Assembly (NCBI RefSeq): GCF_021699195.1
Contig: NZ_SSXE01000019.1
Location: 1-64,000 of the forward strand
From: Nonomuraea sp. MG754425
Lineage (GTDB): Bacteria > Actinomycetota > Actinomycetes > Streptosporangiales > Streptosporangiaceae
DNA length: 64,000 nt
Direction: 5' to 3'
Notes under the pieces: model-generated
The model's database searches: none
Told to the model about the DNA's origin: nothing
Seen by the model: only the letters and a program-made list of their open reading frames with translations
Shown here: one piece after another, positions 1 through 7,545 of the stretch
Position numbering within the stretch: the first letter of the stretch is position 1
Layout: each line of letters opens with the position of its first letter
Made by a program: the position numbers and the translations under genes

Positions 1-184
1 TCCCCGAGCACATCACACCCCCCATTCACGCCCCCTTCCCGTGACGCGTTCCGAAGACAACCCGCAGCCAGCCTTTGCCATCCGCCCGCGCCCCGCGCGT
101 GATGCTGGGGACGCCGCATGCTGGGGACGCCGCCGCACGGCCCCGTCAGTACGATCAGGTCCGGGCAGCGAAGCTAGGACGGCG

Positions 185-1171
185 ATGGCGAAGCGTGTGA
201 CGATCAACGACGTGGCGCGGGCCGCCGGCGTCTCACGGCAGACGGTCACCCGGGCGATCAACAACATGGGAGAGATCAACGAGCAGACCAAGCAGCGGGT
301 GCTGGAAGCCTGCGAGCGGCTCGGCTACCGGCCCAGCCGGTTCGCCCGCAACCTGGTCGTGCGCAAGAAGTCCCGGGCCATGGGCCTGCTGGTCGCCTCG
401 TTCCGGAACCCGTACTACACCGAGATCGCGGGCGACCTGCTCAACAGCGCGGCCGAGCGGGGCTGGCACGTGCTGATGGCCTCCACCGAGACGGAGGACG
501 AGGCCGCCGCCCTCGACATGTTGTCGGGGCAGGTCGATCTGTTCGTCGGGCATCTGTGGCTGGCGGACGACGACCTCGCGCGGGCCGCCCGGGGGCTGCC
601 GGTCGTGCTGCTGGAGCGGGCGGGCGAGCGTCCCGGCCTGCACAGTGTCGAGGTCGACATCCGCGAGGGCGTCCGGGTCGCGGTCTCGGCGCTGCGGGAC
701 AGGGGCGCCCGGCGCATCGGCATGATCGACTCCGCGGGGAGCGGGCCCGGCTATGTGCCGTCGTCGCGGCGCGGCTACTTCGAGGAGTTCGCGGGAGCGG
801 GGTCGGCGGGCATGGTCGTCGCCGGCGACGAGTCGATCACCGGCGGCGGCCGGGCCTTCACCGACCTGGTCGGCGCGCACCCCGAGGTGGACGCGGTGCT
901 GGTCTTCAACGACCTCATGGCACTCGGCGCGGTGCAGGCCTCGAACGCGCTCGGCATCGACGTCCCGGGCCGGGTGCGGATCTGCGGCTTCGACGGCCTG
1001 ACCCTGGGCGAGGCCGTGCACCCGGCGCTGACCTCGGTCTCGCTCGACCGGCACGCGCTGGTCCGCGAGGCGCTCGACCTCGCCGACGTGCTGGCCGAGG
1101 CGGACTTCGGCGTGCTGCCGCCGATGCGGCGCACGGTCCGTCCGCGCATGTTGTGGCGCGAGTCCGCATGA
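185..1171 (+). CDS. LacI-family transcriptional regulator
   Basis: This 328-residue protein has the canonical LacI layout. An N-terminal helix-turn-helix (about residues 4-26, TINDVARAAGVSRQTVTRAI) is followed by a YRPSRFARNL hinge and a periplasmic-binding-protein-like effector domain from about residue 60 to the end. I chose the ATG at 185 because it puts the HTH at the usual distance from the N-terminus; the frame stays open upstream to position 41, but the upstream residues are low complexity. An AGGAC sequence lies about 8 nt before the ATG. The gene runs convergently towards the ThiF gene, leaving only 10 bp between stop codons, so no terminator separates them. No sugar gene is adjacent, so its effector cannot be guessed. 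Family assignment is secure. Confidence 0.93.
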   Translation: MAKRVTINDVARAAGVSRQTVTRAINNMGEINEQTKQRVLEACERLGYRPSRFARNLVVRKKSRAMGLLVASFRNPYYTEIAGDLLNSAAERGWHVLMASTETEDEAAALDMLSGQVDLFVGHLWLADDDLARAARGLPVVLLERAGERPGLHSVEVDIREGVRVAVSALRDRGARRIGMIDSAGSGPGYVPSSRRGYFEEFAGAGSAGMVVAGDESITGGGRAFTDLVGAHPEVDAVLVFNDLMALGAVQASNALGIDVPGRVRICGFDGLTLGEAVHPALTSVSLDRHALVREALDLADVLAEADFGVLPPMRRTVRPRMLWRESA

Positions 1172-1181
1172 CGGCGCGCGG

Positions 1182-2288
1182 TCACCGGCCGCAGGTCGGG
1201 CAGTCCGGACGCTGAGGAACGGCCCGCGACCGGATCTCCAGCGGCCAGAAGTCCACCTCGCTCCACCGGTCGCCGAGCGCCGGTTCGAGCCCCGTCAGGA
1301 TGCGGATCGCCTCCCAGGCCACGATGTTGCCGACGAGCCCGGACAGCGCCCCCATCGCGCCCGCCTTCTCCCTCCGGCCCACGACCGTCTCCATGCCGTC
1401 CCGTCCGTGGTCGGCGAACGTCTCGGCGCGGACGCAGGACCAGCAGGCGGTCCGGCCGGGGATGATCGACGTGCCCAGGACGCCGATGTGGTAGGCGTAA
1501 CCCGTGCCCATGATGTGTGGGATGTCCGGCCAGCACGCCTCGCTCACCCAGGCGGCCATGTCGTTGGGGGTGGGCAGGTCGGCCGCGTTGACGACGATGT
1601 CGGCCCCCGCCACGACGTCCGCGAGGTCGCCCGCGCCGCTGATCCGCCGGTCCACGGCCTCGACCTCGATGAACGGGTTGGCCTCGCGCAGCCGCACGGC
1701 CGCCGCGGCGACCTTGGACGAGCCCAGGTCGGCCGTCCTGAACAGCACCTGCCGGGTGAGGTTGGAGGCTTCGACCCGGTCGAAGTCGCACACCCTGATC
1801 CGCCCGACGCCGGCCGTGGCCAGCGCGAGCGCCACCCAGCCGCCGAGCCCGCCGATCCCGCAGACGACGGCGGTCGAGTTGCCGAGCCGGCGCTGCAGGC
1901 CGGCGCCGCTCGTTTCCGGCGACAATCCCTCGTCGCAGAAGTCCTGGAGCAGCCGCAGTTGCCGATCGTAGAATTCGGCGCGCGCCTCACCCAAAAGACG
2001 GAATTCCCGCTCCGGGGCGGCGGAGTGGCTCAACAGCCGCTCGCCCGCCAGGATTTCCACGACTTCCGTCACCCGCGCCCGCGCGTTCCGGCCGCCGCCG
2101 CAGGCCAGCGCCCCGATCTCGTCGATCGTCCGGGTGCCGTCGAGAAGGCCCACGACGTCTTTCACGAATTCGTCGCAGGTGAATTTCTTCACGGTCCGGT
2201 CGGCCAGGCACAGGAACAGCAGTGTGCCGCCGTCCGCCTGCACGATGACGCTGTCGCGCAGCCGCGGACGCGCAGCGAGGTCCGCCAC
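1182..2288 (-). CDS. ThiF/E1-type adenylating enzyme with RRE-like N-terminus (MccB-like)
   Basis: The 368-residue protein has an N-terminal segment (about residues 10-90) with the winged-helix/PqqD-like pattern of a RiPP recognition element (LLFLCLADRTVKKF, then an acidic helix and DGTRTIDEI). After a FYDRQLRLLQDF linker comes a complete E1/ThiF domain. It has the GIGGLG nucleotide loop (144-149), DFDRVEASNLTRQ, a catalytic-type Asp in AADLPTPND, and two CxxC pairs (CWSC and the terminal CPTC) that would bind structural zinc. This is the two-domain layout of MccB, which adenylates the C-terminal Asn of the microcin C precursor. The start is GTG at 2288, with GAGGAGG six bases upstream. It lies downstream of a 28-codon peptide gene and a strong hairpin. 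The E1 fold is certain. The MccB-like role is an inference; other peptide-activating ThiF enzymes are possible. No transporter, acetyltransferase or MccF-type immunity gene lies beside it. Confidence 0.85.
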   Translation of the reverse strand: MADLAARPRLRDSVIVQADGGTLLFLCLADRTVKKFTCDEFVKDVVGLLDGTRTIDEIGALACGGGRNARARVTEVVEILAGERLLSHSAAPEREFRLLGEARAEFYDRQLRLLQDFCDEGLSPETSGAGLQRRLGNSTAVVCGIGGLGGWVALALATAGVGRIRVCDFDRVEASNLTRQVLFRTADLGSSKVAAAAVRLREANPFIEVEAVDRRISGAGDLADVVAGADIVVNAADLPTPNDMAAWVSEACWPDIPHIMGTGYAYHIGVLGTSIIPGRTACWSCVRAETFADHGRDGMETVVGRREKAGAMGALSGLVGNIVAWEAIRILTGLEPALGDRWSEVDFWPLEIRSRAVPQRPDCPTCGR

Positions 2289-2306
2289 GACATGCCTCCT
2301 CAGGAT

Positions 2307-2335
2307 GTGGGTGAAGCGGGACGTGCTTCACCCAC
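2307..2335 (-). terminator. Perfect 11-bp stem-loop between peptide gene and ThiF gene
   Basis: Read on the minus strand, GTGGGTGAAGC (2335-2325) pairs perfectly with GCTTCACCCAC (2317-2307) around a 7-nt loop. It starts 23 nt after the peptide stop codon and ends 12 nt before the ThiF ribosome-binding site. It has no U-tract, so it would act as a partial terminator, an attenuator or a 3' stabiliser. In the E. coli mcc operon a hairpin in the same position, between mccA and mccB, makes the precursor transcript more abundant than the enzyme transcript. A similar role here is inferred from position. Confidence 0.75.
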
Positions 2336-2358
2336 CGGGCGCTACCCGAGCTGTGGTT

Positions 2359-2445
2359 TCAGTTTCCGTGGGAGTTCGACGCGGTCACCGCGCCGACCTG
2401 TAGCCGGGCTTCTTCGACCTTCACCATCACGGGGCGTCGGTTCAT
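2359..2445 (-). CDS. Putative RiPP precursor peptide, 28 residues, C-terminal Asn
   Basis: This small gene starts at ATG 2445, with AGAAAGG seven to eight bases upstream, and encodes 28 residues. The N-terminal part is basic (MNRRPVMVKV), the middle is leader-like and amphipathic (EEARLQVGAV), and the end is polar (TASNSHGN), with Asn as the last residue. A C-terminal Asn is the residue that MccB-type enzymes convert to a phosphoramidate-linked nucleotide in microcin C and its relatives. The gene has its own promoter-like sequence, sits directly upstream of the ThiF/RRE enzyme and is separated from it by a hairpin. There is no Cys, and few Ser/Thr residues, which argues against a lanthipeptide or thiazole peptide. 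The reading frame is directly visible. That it is translated and is the substrate of the neighbouring enzyme is inference. Confidence 0.62.
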   Translation of the reverse strand: MNRRPVMVKVEEARLQVGAVTASNSHGN

Positions 2446-2474
2446 CGCTACCCTTTCTGCTCGGCCATTCGTAC

Positions 2475-2510
2475 CGGCATATCATGCCGAAGCAGATGAT
2501 CGCTTGACAA
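2475..2510 (-). promoter_or_regulatory. Candidate promoter and palindrome ahead of the peptide gene
   Basis: On the minus strand TTGTCA (2510-2505) and CATGAT (2486-2481) are separated by 18 bp, giving a plausible sigma-70-type promoter about 35 nt upstream of the peptide start. The -10 region lies inside a perfect inverted repeat, CGGCAT-ATC-ATGCCG (2475-2489), which could be a repressor site. The unrelated LacI gene at the left edge is the nearest regulator, but nothing ties it to this site. Confidence 0.4.
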
Positions 2511-2660
2511 AGACCTTCATTCGCCGTTTCTCAGCGAGAAAACCTGTTCCGCCCGCCGGGTGCCGCCGCGAGACCGGACGCGATAATCCGGACCTGCGGT
2601 TTTCCACCCGCCTGCCCGGACGGGGCGGAATTGTCGGCGGGCCTCCCTAGGATCCCGGCC

Positions 2661-5315
2661 ATGATCAAGGACGTGACGGAGCCCGGCTCGTGGCAGGAGA
2701 TCCTCGGCCGCATCCGGGCCGGCGACGACCCCGGCCTGACGCGGGTCCTGCGGACCCTCGACGACCCCGCCAGGCGGGCGGTCGCCAAGCTGCTGTCCGC
2801 CCACCTGGCCGAGCAGGTCAAGGCCGATTTCGAGGCGAGCCGGCAGGTCAGGCGGCGGGCGCGGGGCTACCGGCTGGCCGGGGCGGCCTGCCTGGCCGGG
2901 GCCGAACAGGTGGCGGTCTGGCTCAACCGGCGCGAGCTGCGCCGCGTGGACGAGCCGGAGGACGACACCGCCGCGCTCATGTCCGTGCTGCGCCGCCGCC
3001 CGCCGGAGTGGCGCAGGGATCTCGCCGCCCGCCTCATCAAACGGCTGCGGCCGGAGCGCGGATTGGTGTGGTCACAGGCGCGCATGCCCGCCTGGGACCT
3101 GGCCGCCGCGCTGGTGCTCGACACGGGCATGGAGCCGCCGGGCGACGACGCGTTCGTCTCCGGGTGGGTGGTCCGGCTGGTCTGGCGCAATCAGCGCGAC
3201 GACCGCGCCCGGCCGCTCCTCGCGAACGACCCGCTGCTCGACGGCCTGCTCCCGCACCTGTTCCAGGCTCAGGGCGTGAGCGCGACGCTGGCCTGGGACC
3301 AGATCGCCGCCCGCGACAAGACGATCGTCGGCGAGCTGGCCGGGCTGGCGGCGCAGGGCCGCGTGCCACGGGAGACGCTGCTCGACGGCTGCGCCCGCTG
3401 GTTCCTGGCCGGGGGCGACACCAAGGAGGCCGGCCCGTTCGTGACGTTGTGGCGCGAGCTGCGGCCGACCCCGGCGGAGATCCCGGTGGTCGACTTCGTC
3501 CGGCTGCTGCCGTCGGCGTCGTCCGCGGTCGTGGACCTGGCCACGGCGGAGCTGCGCCGGGCCGACGCGGCGGGGGCGCTGGACGCGGAGCTGTTCGCCG
3601 AGGCGGTGCAGGCGCTGGCGTTCCGGCCGGAGCGCAAGCACCTGACCGTCGCGGTGCGCTGGATCGCCGAGGCGCCGCCCGTACGAGCGGGAGGGGTGGG
3701 CGCGGCGCTCGCGGCGATCTTCGACGGAGGCGCTCCGGCGCTGCGCGGACGGGCGGTGCGGCTGGCGGTCGAACTCGCCCCGCACCTCGACGCGGACGGC
3801 GTGGGCGACGTCCGCGAAGCGGCCACCCGGCTGCCCGGCGACCTGCGTGCGCTGCTGGCCGGCGCCTTCGGCGAGGTCGCGGCAGAGGAGGAGCCGGTGG
3901 TGGTGCCGGTGCTGAGCGTGGTCCCGCTCCCCAGCCTGCCGCCGGAGATCGACTCGGCGGGCGAGCTGGCCGCGGAGCTGGAGGCGATGGGCTGGCCGCT
4001 GCGCTGGCAGGAGTCCGAACGCCTCCTGGCCGGCCTGGTCGCCCTCTCCCACCATGACCGCGACGGCCTGGCGAAGGCGTTGAGCGGGTGGCGGGACGGA
4101 TTCTGGCTTCCCTACCGCCACACCTACGCCTACGGCGAGCCCGACGGGGACGTCCACACCCTGCTGGCCCACTGCGCCCTGGCGATCATCGATCCCGGCG
4201 CGAGCCGGGACCTGTCCAAGGCGGCCGACCTGGCCCGCGAGAGCCACCACCACACCCCCCTGGCTCCTCCCCAGAGGTTCGTCGCGCGGCGCTTCCGCGA
4301 GCTCATCGCGCACTTCGAACGCGGCGAGACGCTCCCCGCGCTGCTGTCCACCCCGACCGCGCCGACCGGGCACGTGGACGCGCAGACCCTGGTCGAGCGG
4401 ATGGAACGGTTCGGCGCGCACGAGCCGCCGGTGGCCGACCTCGAGCAGGCGCTGCTCCGGCTGCCGCGGCACACCGACCCGGCCGTGATCGAGCGGGCGG
4501 AGAAGCTGCCCGCGCAGGCGGGGGCCCGGCTGGCGACCTGGCTGCGTGACGGGGGCCTGCCCGAGCCCGACGTGCGATGGCACGTGGAAGACACACTGGC
4601 CCCTTACCGCGGCGGCTCCACGGCGGCGTACGCCGAGGTCGTGCCGCCGGAGAGCCCGCACCTGTCCGAGAGCCTGCGCGAGCTGTTCACGGTGACGGCC
4701 AGGACGAGATATCCGCGCTACTCGCGCGACCTGGACTGGTGGCCGGTCGTCCTGCCCGCCCATCGGGAGGTGGCCGCGGCGCACCTGCTGAAGTGCCTGC
4801 ACGCGCGCATCGACAGCACGGACGGCGGGGCCGAGGTGGTGGCGGCCCTGGTGCACGGCGACGGCCCGGCGGGCGCGGCGACGGCGGGCGCGATCGCCGT
4901 CGGCATGGGCCACCGGGTGCCCGCCCAGCGGGCCTGCGCCGCCGACGCCCTGCTCACGCTGGCGGCGCGCGACCAGCTCCCGGCCGCCGACCTGGGCCGC
5001 GCCCTGGCCCGGCTCGTACGCACCGACCAGGTCAAGCTCAACCGGATCACCGGCGTGCTGAACGAGGTGACGTCGGCGGGGGCGCACCGGCAGGTGTGGG
5101 CCACCCTCGCCGAGGCGGTCCCGCTGCTGCGGCCGGAGCCCGGGGAGCGGGTCAGGACGGGGCTGGGCGACCTGCTGGCCGTCGCCGTCCGGGCGGCCGG
5201 TCTCGCGGACGCGCGGGGCGAGCTGCCGGGGCTGGCGGAGCTGGCCGCCCGCAAGGGCTCCAGTCTGGTGCTCCACGCGGCCCGCAGCCTGCACCGTCAG
5301 CTCAGCGCGCCCTGA
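2661..5315 (+). CDS. Large DUF6493-like protein of unknown function
   Basis: The 884-residue protein is leucine- and alanine-rich with many short helices, in the manner of HEAT/armadillo-like repeats. It opens with MIKDVTEPGSWQEILGRIRA and recalls actinobacterial DUF6493 proteins, which are usually about 900 residues long. I see no signal peptide, membrane segment, nucleotide-binding loop or catalytic motif. The middle (around residues 410-440) is a Val/Pro-rich linker that separates two helical halves. I chose the ATG at 2661; an AGGA sequence lies about 9 nt upstream. The gene stands alone, diverging from the peptide/ThiF unit. The family name is from memory of the N-terminal pattern and should be held loosely; no function is known to me. 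Confidence 0.75.
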   Translation: MIKDVTEPGSWQEILGRIRAGDDPGLTRVLRTLDDPARRAVAKLLSAHLAEQVKADFEASRQVRRRARGYRLAGAACLAGAEQVAVWLNRRELRRVDEPEDDTAALMSVLRRRPPEWRRDLAARLIKRLRPERGLVWSQARMPAWDLAAALVLDTGMEPPGDDAFVSGWVVRLVWRNQRDDRARPLLANDPLLDGLLPHLFQAQGVSATLAWDQIAARDKTIVGELAGLAAQGRVPRETLLDGCARWFLAGGDTKEAGPFVTLWRELRPTPAEIPVVDFVRLLPSASSAVVDLATAELRRADAAGALDAELFAEAVQALAFRPERKHLTVAVRWIAEAPPVRAGGVGAALAAIFDGGAPALRGRAVRLAVELAPHLDADGVGDVREAATRLPGDLRALLAGAFGEVAAEEEPVVVPVLSVVPLPSLPPEIDSAGELAAELEAMGWPLRWQESERLLAGLVALSHHDRDGLAKALSGWRDGFWLPYRHTYAYGEPDGDVHTLLAHCALAIIDPGASRDLSKAADLARESHHHTPLAPPQRFVARRFRELIAHFERGETLPALLSTPTAPTGHVDAQTLVERMERFGAHEPPVADLEQALLRLPRHTDPAVIERAEKLPAQAGARLATWLRDGGLPEPDVRWHVEDTLAPYRGGSTAAYAEVVPPESPHLSESLRELFTVTARTRYPRYSRDLDWWPVVLPAHREVAAAHLLKCLHARIDSTDGGAEVVAALVHGDGPAGAATAGAIAVGMGHRVPAQRACAADALLTLAARDQLPAADLGRALARLVRTDQVKLNRITGVLNEVTSAGAHRQVWATLAEAVPLLRPEPGERVRTGLGDLLAVAVRAAGLADARGELPGLAELAARKGSSLVLHAARSLHRQLSAP

Positions 5316-5353
5316 GCGGCGGAGCCGGTCAACGGCAGATAACCATAAACCTA

Positions 5354-5411
5354 GACAAATTGTCAGGACTGTCGTTACCCTGAGGGCGCTCCAGTGGGGG
5401 CCAACTGGAGC
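5354..5411. terminator. Palindrome and 8-bp hairpin after the DUF6493-like gene
   Basis: The 136-bp gap between two convergent genes holds an 11-nt palindrome, GACAA-A-TTGTC (5354-5364), and a perfect stem GCTCCAGT/ACTGGAGC (5388-5395 and 5404-5411) with an 8-nt loop, followed by AC and an A-run. The stem suits a bidirectional terminator for the genes on both sides. The role of the palindrome is unknown. Confidence 0.5.
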
Positions 5412-5451
5412 ACAAAAGCATCCGCTGACGCCCTCGGCCTGACCTGCGGCA

Positions 5452-5781
5452 TCAGCTACCGGCACCGGCCGGGTGGGCACTCCTCAGCACGCCGGTGTGG
5501 ACCTCGGGCGCTCCTTCGAGGTGCTCGGGCAGTTCGGCCAGGAAGGCGCGCAGCAGCGGGGTCGCGTTGTGCCGGTCGAGGTCCTCCTGCGAACGCCAGA
5601 CCTCGTAGAGGAAGAACCGGCCGTCCTCCTGCTCGTGGAGGTGGTACTGCAGGCTGCCCTCGTGCCCCCGGGACGGCTCGACGAGGTCCATCAGGAGCTT
5701 CCTGAACGCGGCGGCGTGTCCGGTCTTGGGGGTCAGGAATCCGTAGAGCGATACGGGCACCGGGGTCGAAGTCATCGTCAT
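5452..5781 (-). CDS. Putative quinol monooxygenase (ABM domain)
   Basis: The 109-residue protein is an antibiotic-biosynthesis-monooxygenase fold of the YgiN type. It opens with VPVSLYGFLTPKTGHAAAF, followed by a GSLQYHLHEQEDGRFFLYEVW core and SQEDLDRHNATPLLRAFL, the usual order of beta strands and helix. Members act as cofactor-independent dimers on quinols or aromatic substrates in the cytoplasm. The start is the ATG at 5781; the open frame continues 13 codons upstream, but those would run through the operator. It diverges from a MerR regulator, and the shared promoter has a MerR-type operator, so it is probably the target gene. The substrate is unknown. Confidence 0.85.
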   Translation of the reverse strand: MTMTSTPVPVSLYGFLTPKTGHAAAFRKLLMDLVEPSRGHEGSLQYHLHEQEDGRFFLYEVWRSQEDLDRHNATPLLRAFLAELPEHLEGAPEVHTGVLRSAHPAGAGS

Positions 5782-5793
5782 GGGGCCAACGCT

Positions 5794-5820
5794 AGGATGT
5801 GACATCGGTGTCAGATTCAA
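5794..5820 (-). promoter_or_regulatory. MerR-type operator/promoter
   Basis: The interval between the two divergent genes contains TGACA-TCGG-TGTCA (5800-5813), a perfect 5-bp inverted repeat. On the minus strand it is preceded by a -35-like TTGAAT (5820-5815) and followed by a weak -10-like TAGCGT. The spacing of about 20 bp is longer than the usual 17, and the palindrome sits between the two hexamers. This is the classic MerR activator arrangement and points at the monooxygenase promoter. Confidence 0.65.
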
Positions 5821-5845
5821 GCCGCTGCGCTATGAGGTGGGTCAC

Positions 5846-6205
5846 ATGAAGATCGGGGAGCTATCCCGCGAAACCGGCGTGGCCGTCCGCCTCCTCCGCT
5901 ACTACGAGGCCCAGGGGCTGCTCACCTCCCACCGCAGCGAGGGCGGCCACCGCCATTACGACCCCGGGGCGCCCGCCACCGTCGCCCGCATCCGCACCCT
6001 GCTCGCCGCCGGGCTGCCCACCAAGGTCATCCGCGAGCTGATGCCCTGCTTCGCCGGCGACGGGGCCGAACTCCAGTCCTGCGTCCTCGACCATCTCAGA
6101 ACCCAGTACGCCGAGCTGGACTCCCGCATAGCCGACCTCACCCGAGCCCGCACCGCGCTGGGCGACATCCTCGAGGTCTCCACCCGGGCGCTCACCCGCG
6201 CCTGA
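5846..6205 (+). CDS. MerR-family transcriptional regulator
   Basis: The 119-residue protein begins directly with the MerR winged helix (MKIGELSRETGVAVRLLRYY, then SEGGHRHYD) and continues into a dimerisation coiled coil (RTQYAELDSRIADLTRARTA). The effector tail is very short. It has the pattern of small MerR proteins that sense aldehydes, redox-active compounds or drugs. One cysteine lies in the LMPCFAGDG segment and another in ELQSCVLDHL, so redox sensing is possible. The operator in the shared promoter with the ABM monooxygenase makes that gene the probable target. Confidence 0.92.
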   Translation: MKIGELSRETGVAVRLLRYYEAQGLLTSHRSEGGHRHYDPGAPATVARIRTLLAAGLPTKVIRELMPCFAGDGAELQSCVLDHLRTQYAELDSRIADLTRARTALGDILEVSTRALTRA

Positions 6206-6279
6206 ACCGGCCGTCACTCGTGAGAGTTTTTCGGTCTTCCGCCCGCCCGGCCGCGCGGCCCGCCGCAGACTTGACGCCC

Positions 6280-6885
6280 GTGACGAACGATCTCCTGCGC
6301 GCCCGCGACCGCCTGCTCTCCCCCGACGAGCTCCGCTTCGTGGCGGCCCTGCTCAACATGCCGCCGCTGCACGACGATCACGCCACGCCGTCCGAACAGC
6401 GCCGGGCCCTGTACGCCCGCATCGCCGACTGGACCCGGCTGGCGGCCCAGGCGGCCGGACGGCCCGGCGCGCCGGACGCCACGGCCGCCCGCCGCCGCTT
6501 CGCCTACCTGGTCGAGTACTCCGGCCCCCATCTCGACGGCTGGTTGCACCTGCCCGGCGCGGACACCGAGGGCCTCACGCTCTCGCCGGACGCGCCCCAG
6601 GCCGTCGCGGCGTCCCTGCTCGGCCACCACGTCGCCCGGCTGGCCGGCCGGTGCCCCGACCCGGCGCGGGCACCGGCGCTGCGGGTCTGCGTCTGGGACC
6701 TGGAAATCACCGGCGAGCCGCGCGCGCCCCAGCAGTCCGACCTGTCGGAGCACGCGAGGACGCTGAAGGCGCACGGCGTCCCGCCGCACGCGGTGCAGGC
6801 GCTCACCCGGCCCGGGTACGCCGAATCGTCGCCGGAAATCGCCGCGGCTGAAGAGAATTCCCGCTTCATTCCGTCGTCCACCTGA
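6280..6885 (+). CDS. Conserved hypothetical protein, paralogue A
   Basis: This protein of about 201 residues is clearly paralogous to the next gene. Shared blocks are the opening pattern around DRLLSP/DRLVTP, LYARIADW versus LYAKIAAW, RRRFAYLVEY, DGWLHLPG versus DGWQPAPG, and CVWDLE versus SVWDLE near the C-terminus. It looks like an all-helical soluble protein with no signal peptide or membrane helix. I recognise no family. I chose the GTG at 6280 because its MTND start lines up with MTYD of the paralogue; a GTG at 6220 in the same frame is also possible. Neither start has a strong ribosome-binding site, so a leaderless transcript is possible. The last 15 residues (ENSRFIPSST) have no counterpart in the paralogue. 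Confidence 0.7.
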   Translation: MTNDLLRARDRLLSPDELRFVAALLNMPPLHDDHATPSEQRRALYARIADWTRLAAQAAGRPGAPDATAARRRFAYLVEYSGPHLDGWLHLPGADTEGLTLSPDAPQAVAASLLGHHVARLAGRCPDPARAPALRVCVWDLEITGEPRAPQQSDLSEHARTLKAHGVPPHAVQALTRPGYAESSPEIAAAEENSRFIPSST

Positions 6886-6917
6886 CCGGCGGTGCCAGTC
6901 GTCCGACAATGGGAGGC

Positions 6918-7535
6918 GTGACGTACGATCCCGCCGAGGTCGGCGACCGCCTGGTCACCCCTGACCGCCTCCTTCAGGTGGCGGCCATGCTCAGCGTGCC
7001 GCTCCAGGAGACGGACGGCCTCCTCGACGCACTCCCGCAGGCAACCCTGTACGCCAAGATCGCCGCCTGGGCCCGGCTCTCGGCCCTGGCGGCCGACCGG
7101 CCCGGCGAGCCCGGCCACACCGGCGTCCGCCGCCGCTTCGCCTACCTGGTGGAATACGCCGAGCTGTACACCGACGGCTGGCAACCCGCTCCCGGCGAGC
7201 ACGCCGAGGGCATCGTGCCGTCGGCCGGCCCCGCCGAGACGGTGGTGCTGGACGTGCTCGGCCACTACGTCGAGCACCTGGCCGCGCATCCGGGCCCGCT
7301 GTGGATGATGGACGAGCTGGCGCTGCGGGCCAGCGTCTGGGACCTGGAGACGGCCGTCGCCCCGGCGGACGAGCGGCTGTGGCTGCCCGACGAGTACGAC
7401 TTCCCCGTGCAGGCGTTGCTGCTGAACGCGTCGGGCGTCCCGCCGCAGGCCGTCGTGGAGCGTACGCCCGCCGAGGTGTACCGGCTGGTGGCGGGGCACG
7501 TCCACGCGCGCGAGACGGACGGGACGACCGGCTGA
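6918..7535 (+). CDS. Conserved hypothetical protein, paralogue B
   Basis: This protein of about 205 residues is the tandem paralogue of the preceding gene, 32 bp downstream and in the same direction, so the pair probably arose by local duplication. The conserved core is LYAKIAAWARLSALAADRPG, RRRFAYLVEYAELYTDGW and ALRASVWDLETAVAP. An ATG at 6909 is in the same frame. I prefer the GTG at 6918 by alignment with the paralogue, although GGGAGG then lies only one base upstream, so either start could be used. The 3' end is convergent with a membrane-protein gene 10 bp away. Function unknown. Confidence 0.7.
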   Translation: MTYDPAEVGDRLVTPDRLLQVAAMLSVPLQETDGLLDALPQATLYAKIAAWARLSALAADRPGEPGHTGVRRRFAYLVEYAELYTDGWQPAPGEHAEGIVPSAGPAETVVLDVLGHYVEHLAAHPGPLWMMDELALRASVWDLETAVAPADERLWLPDEYDFPVQALLLNASGVPPQAVVERTPAEVYRLVAGHVHARETDGTTG

Positions 7536-7545
7536 CCGCCCTCCG

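Noticed and set aside
2482..2520. A 12-codon minus-strand ORF (starting MKVFVKRSS) ahead of the peptide gene
   Set aside because: It overlaps the candidate promoter of the peptide gene and lacks a ribosome-binding site; it is not likely to be a precursor.
3072..5480. An 800-codon open frame antisense to the DUF6493-like gene
   Set aside because: The sequence is Arg/Gln/Gly-rich with no motif, as expected for the reverse complement of a GC-biased gene.
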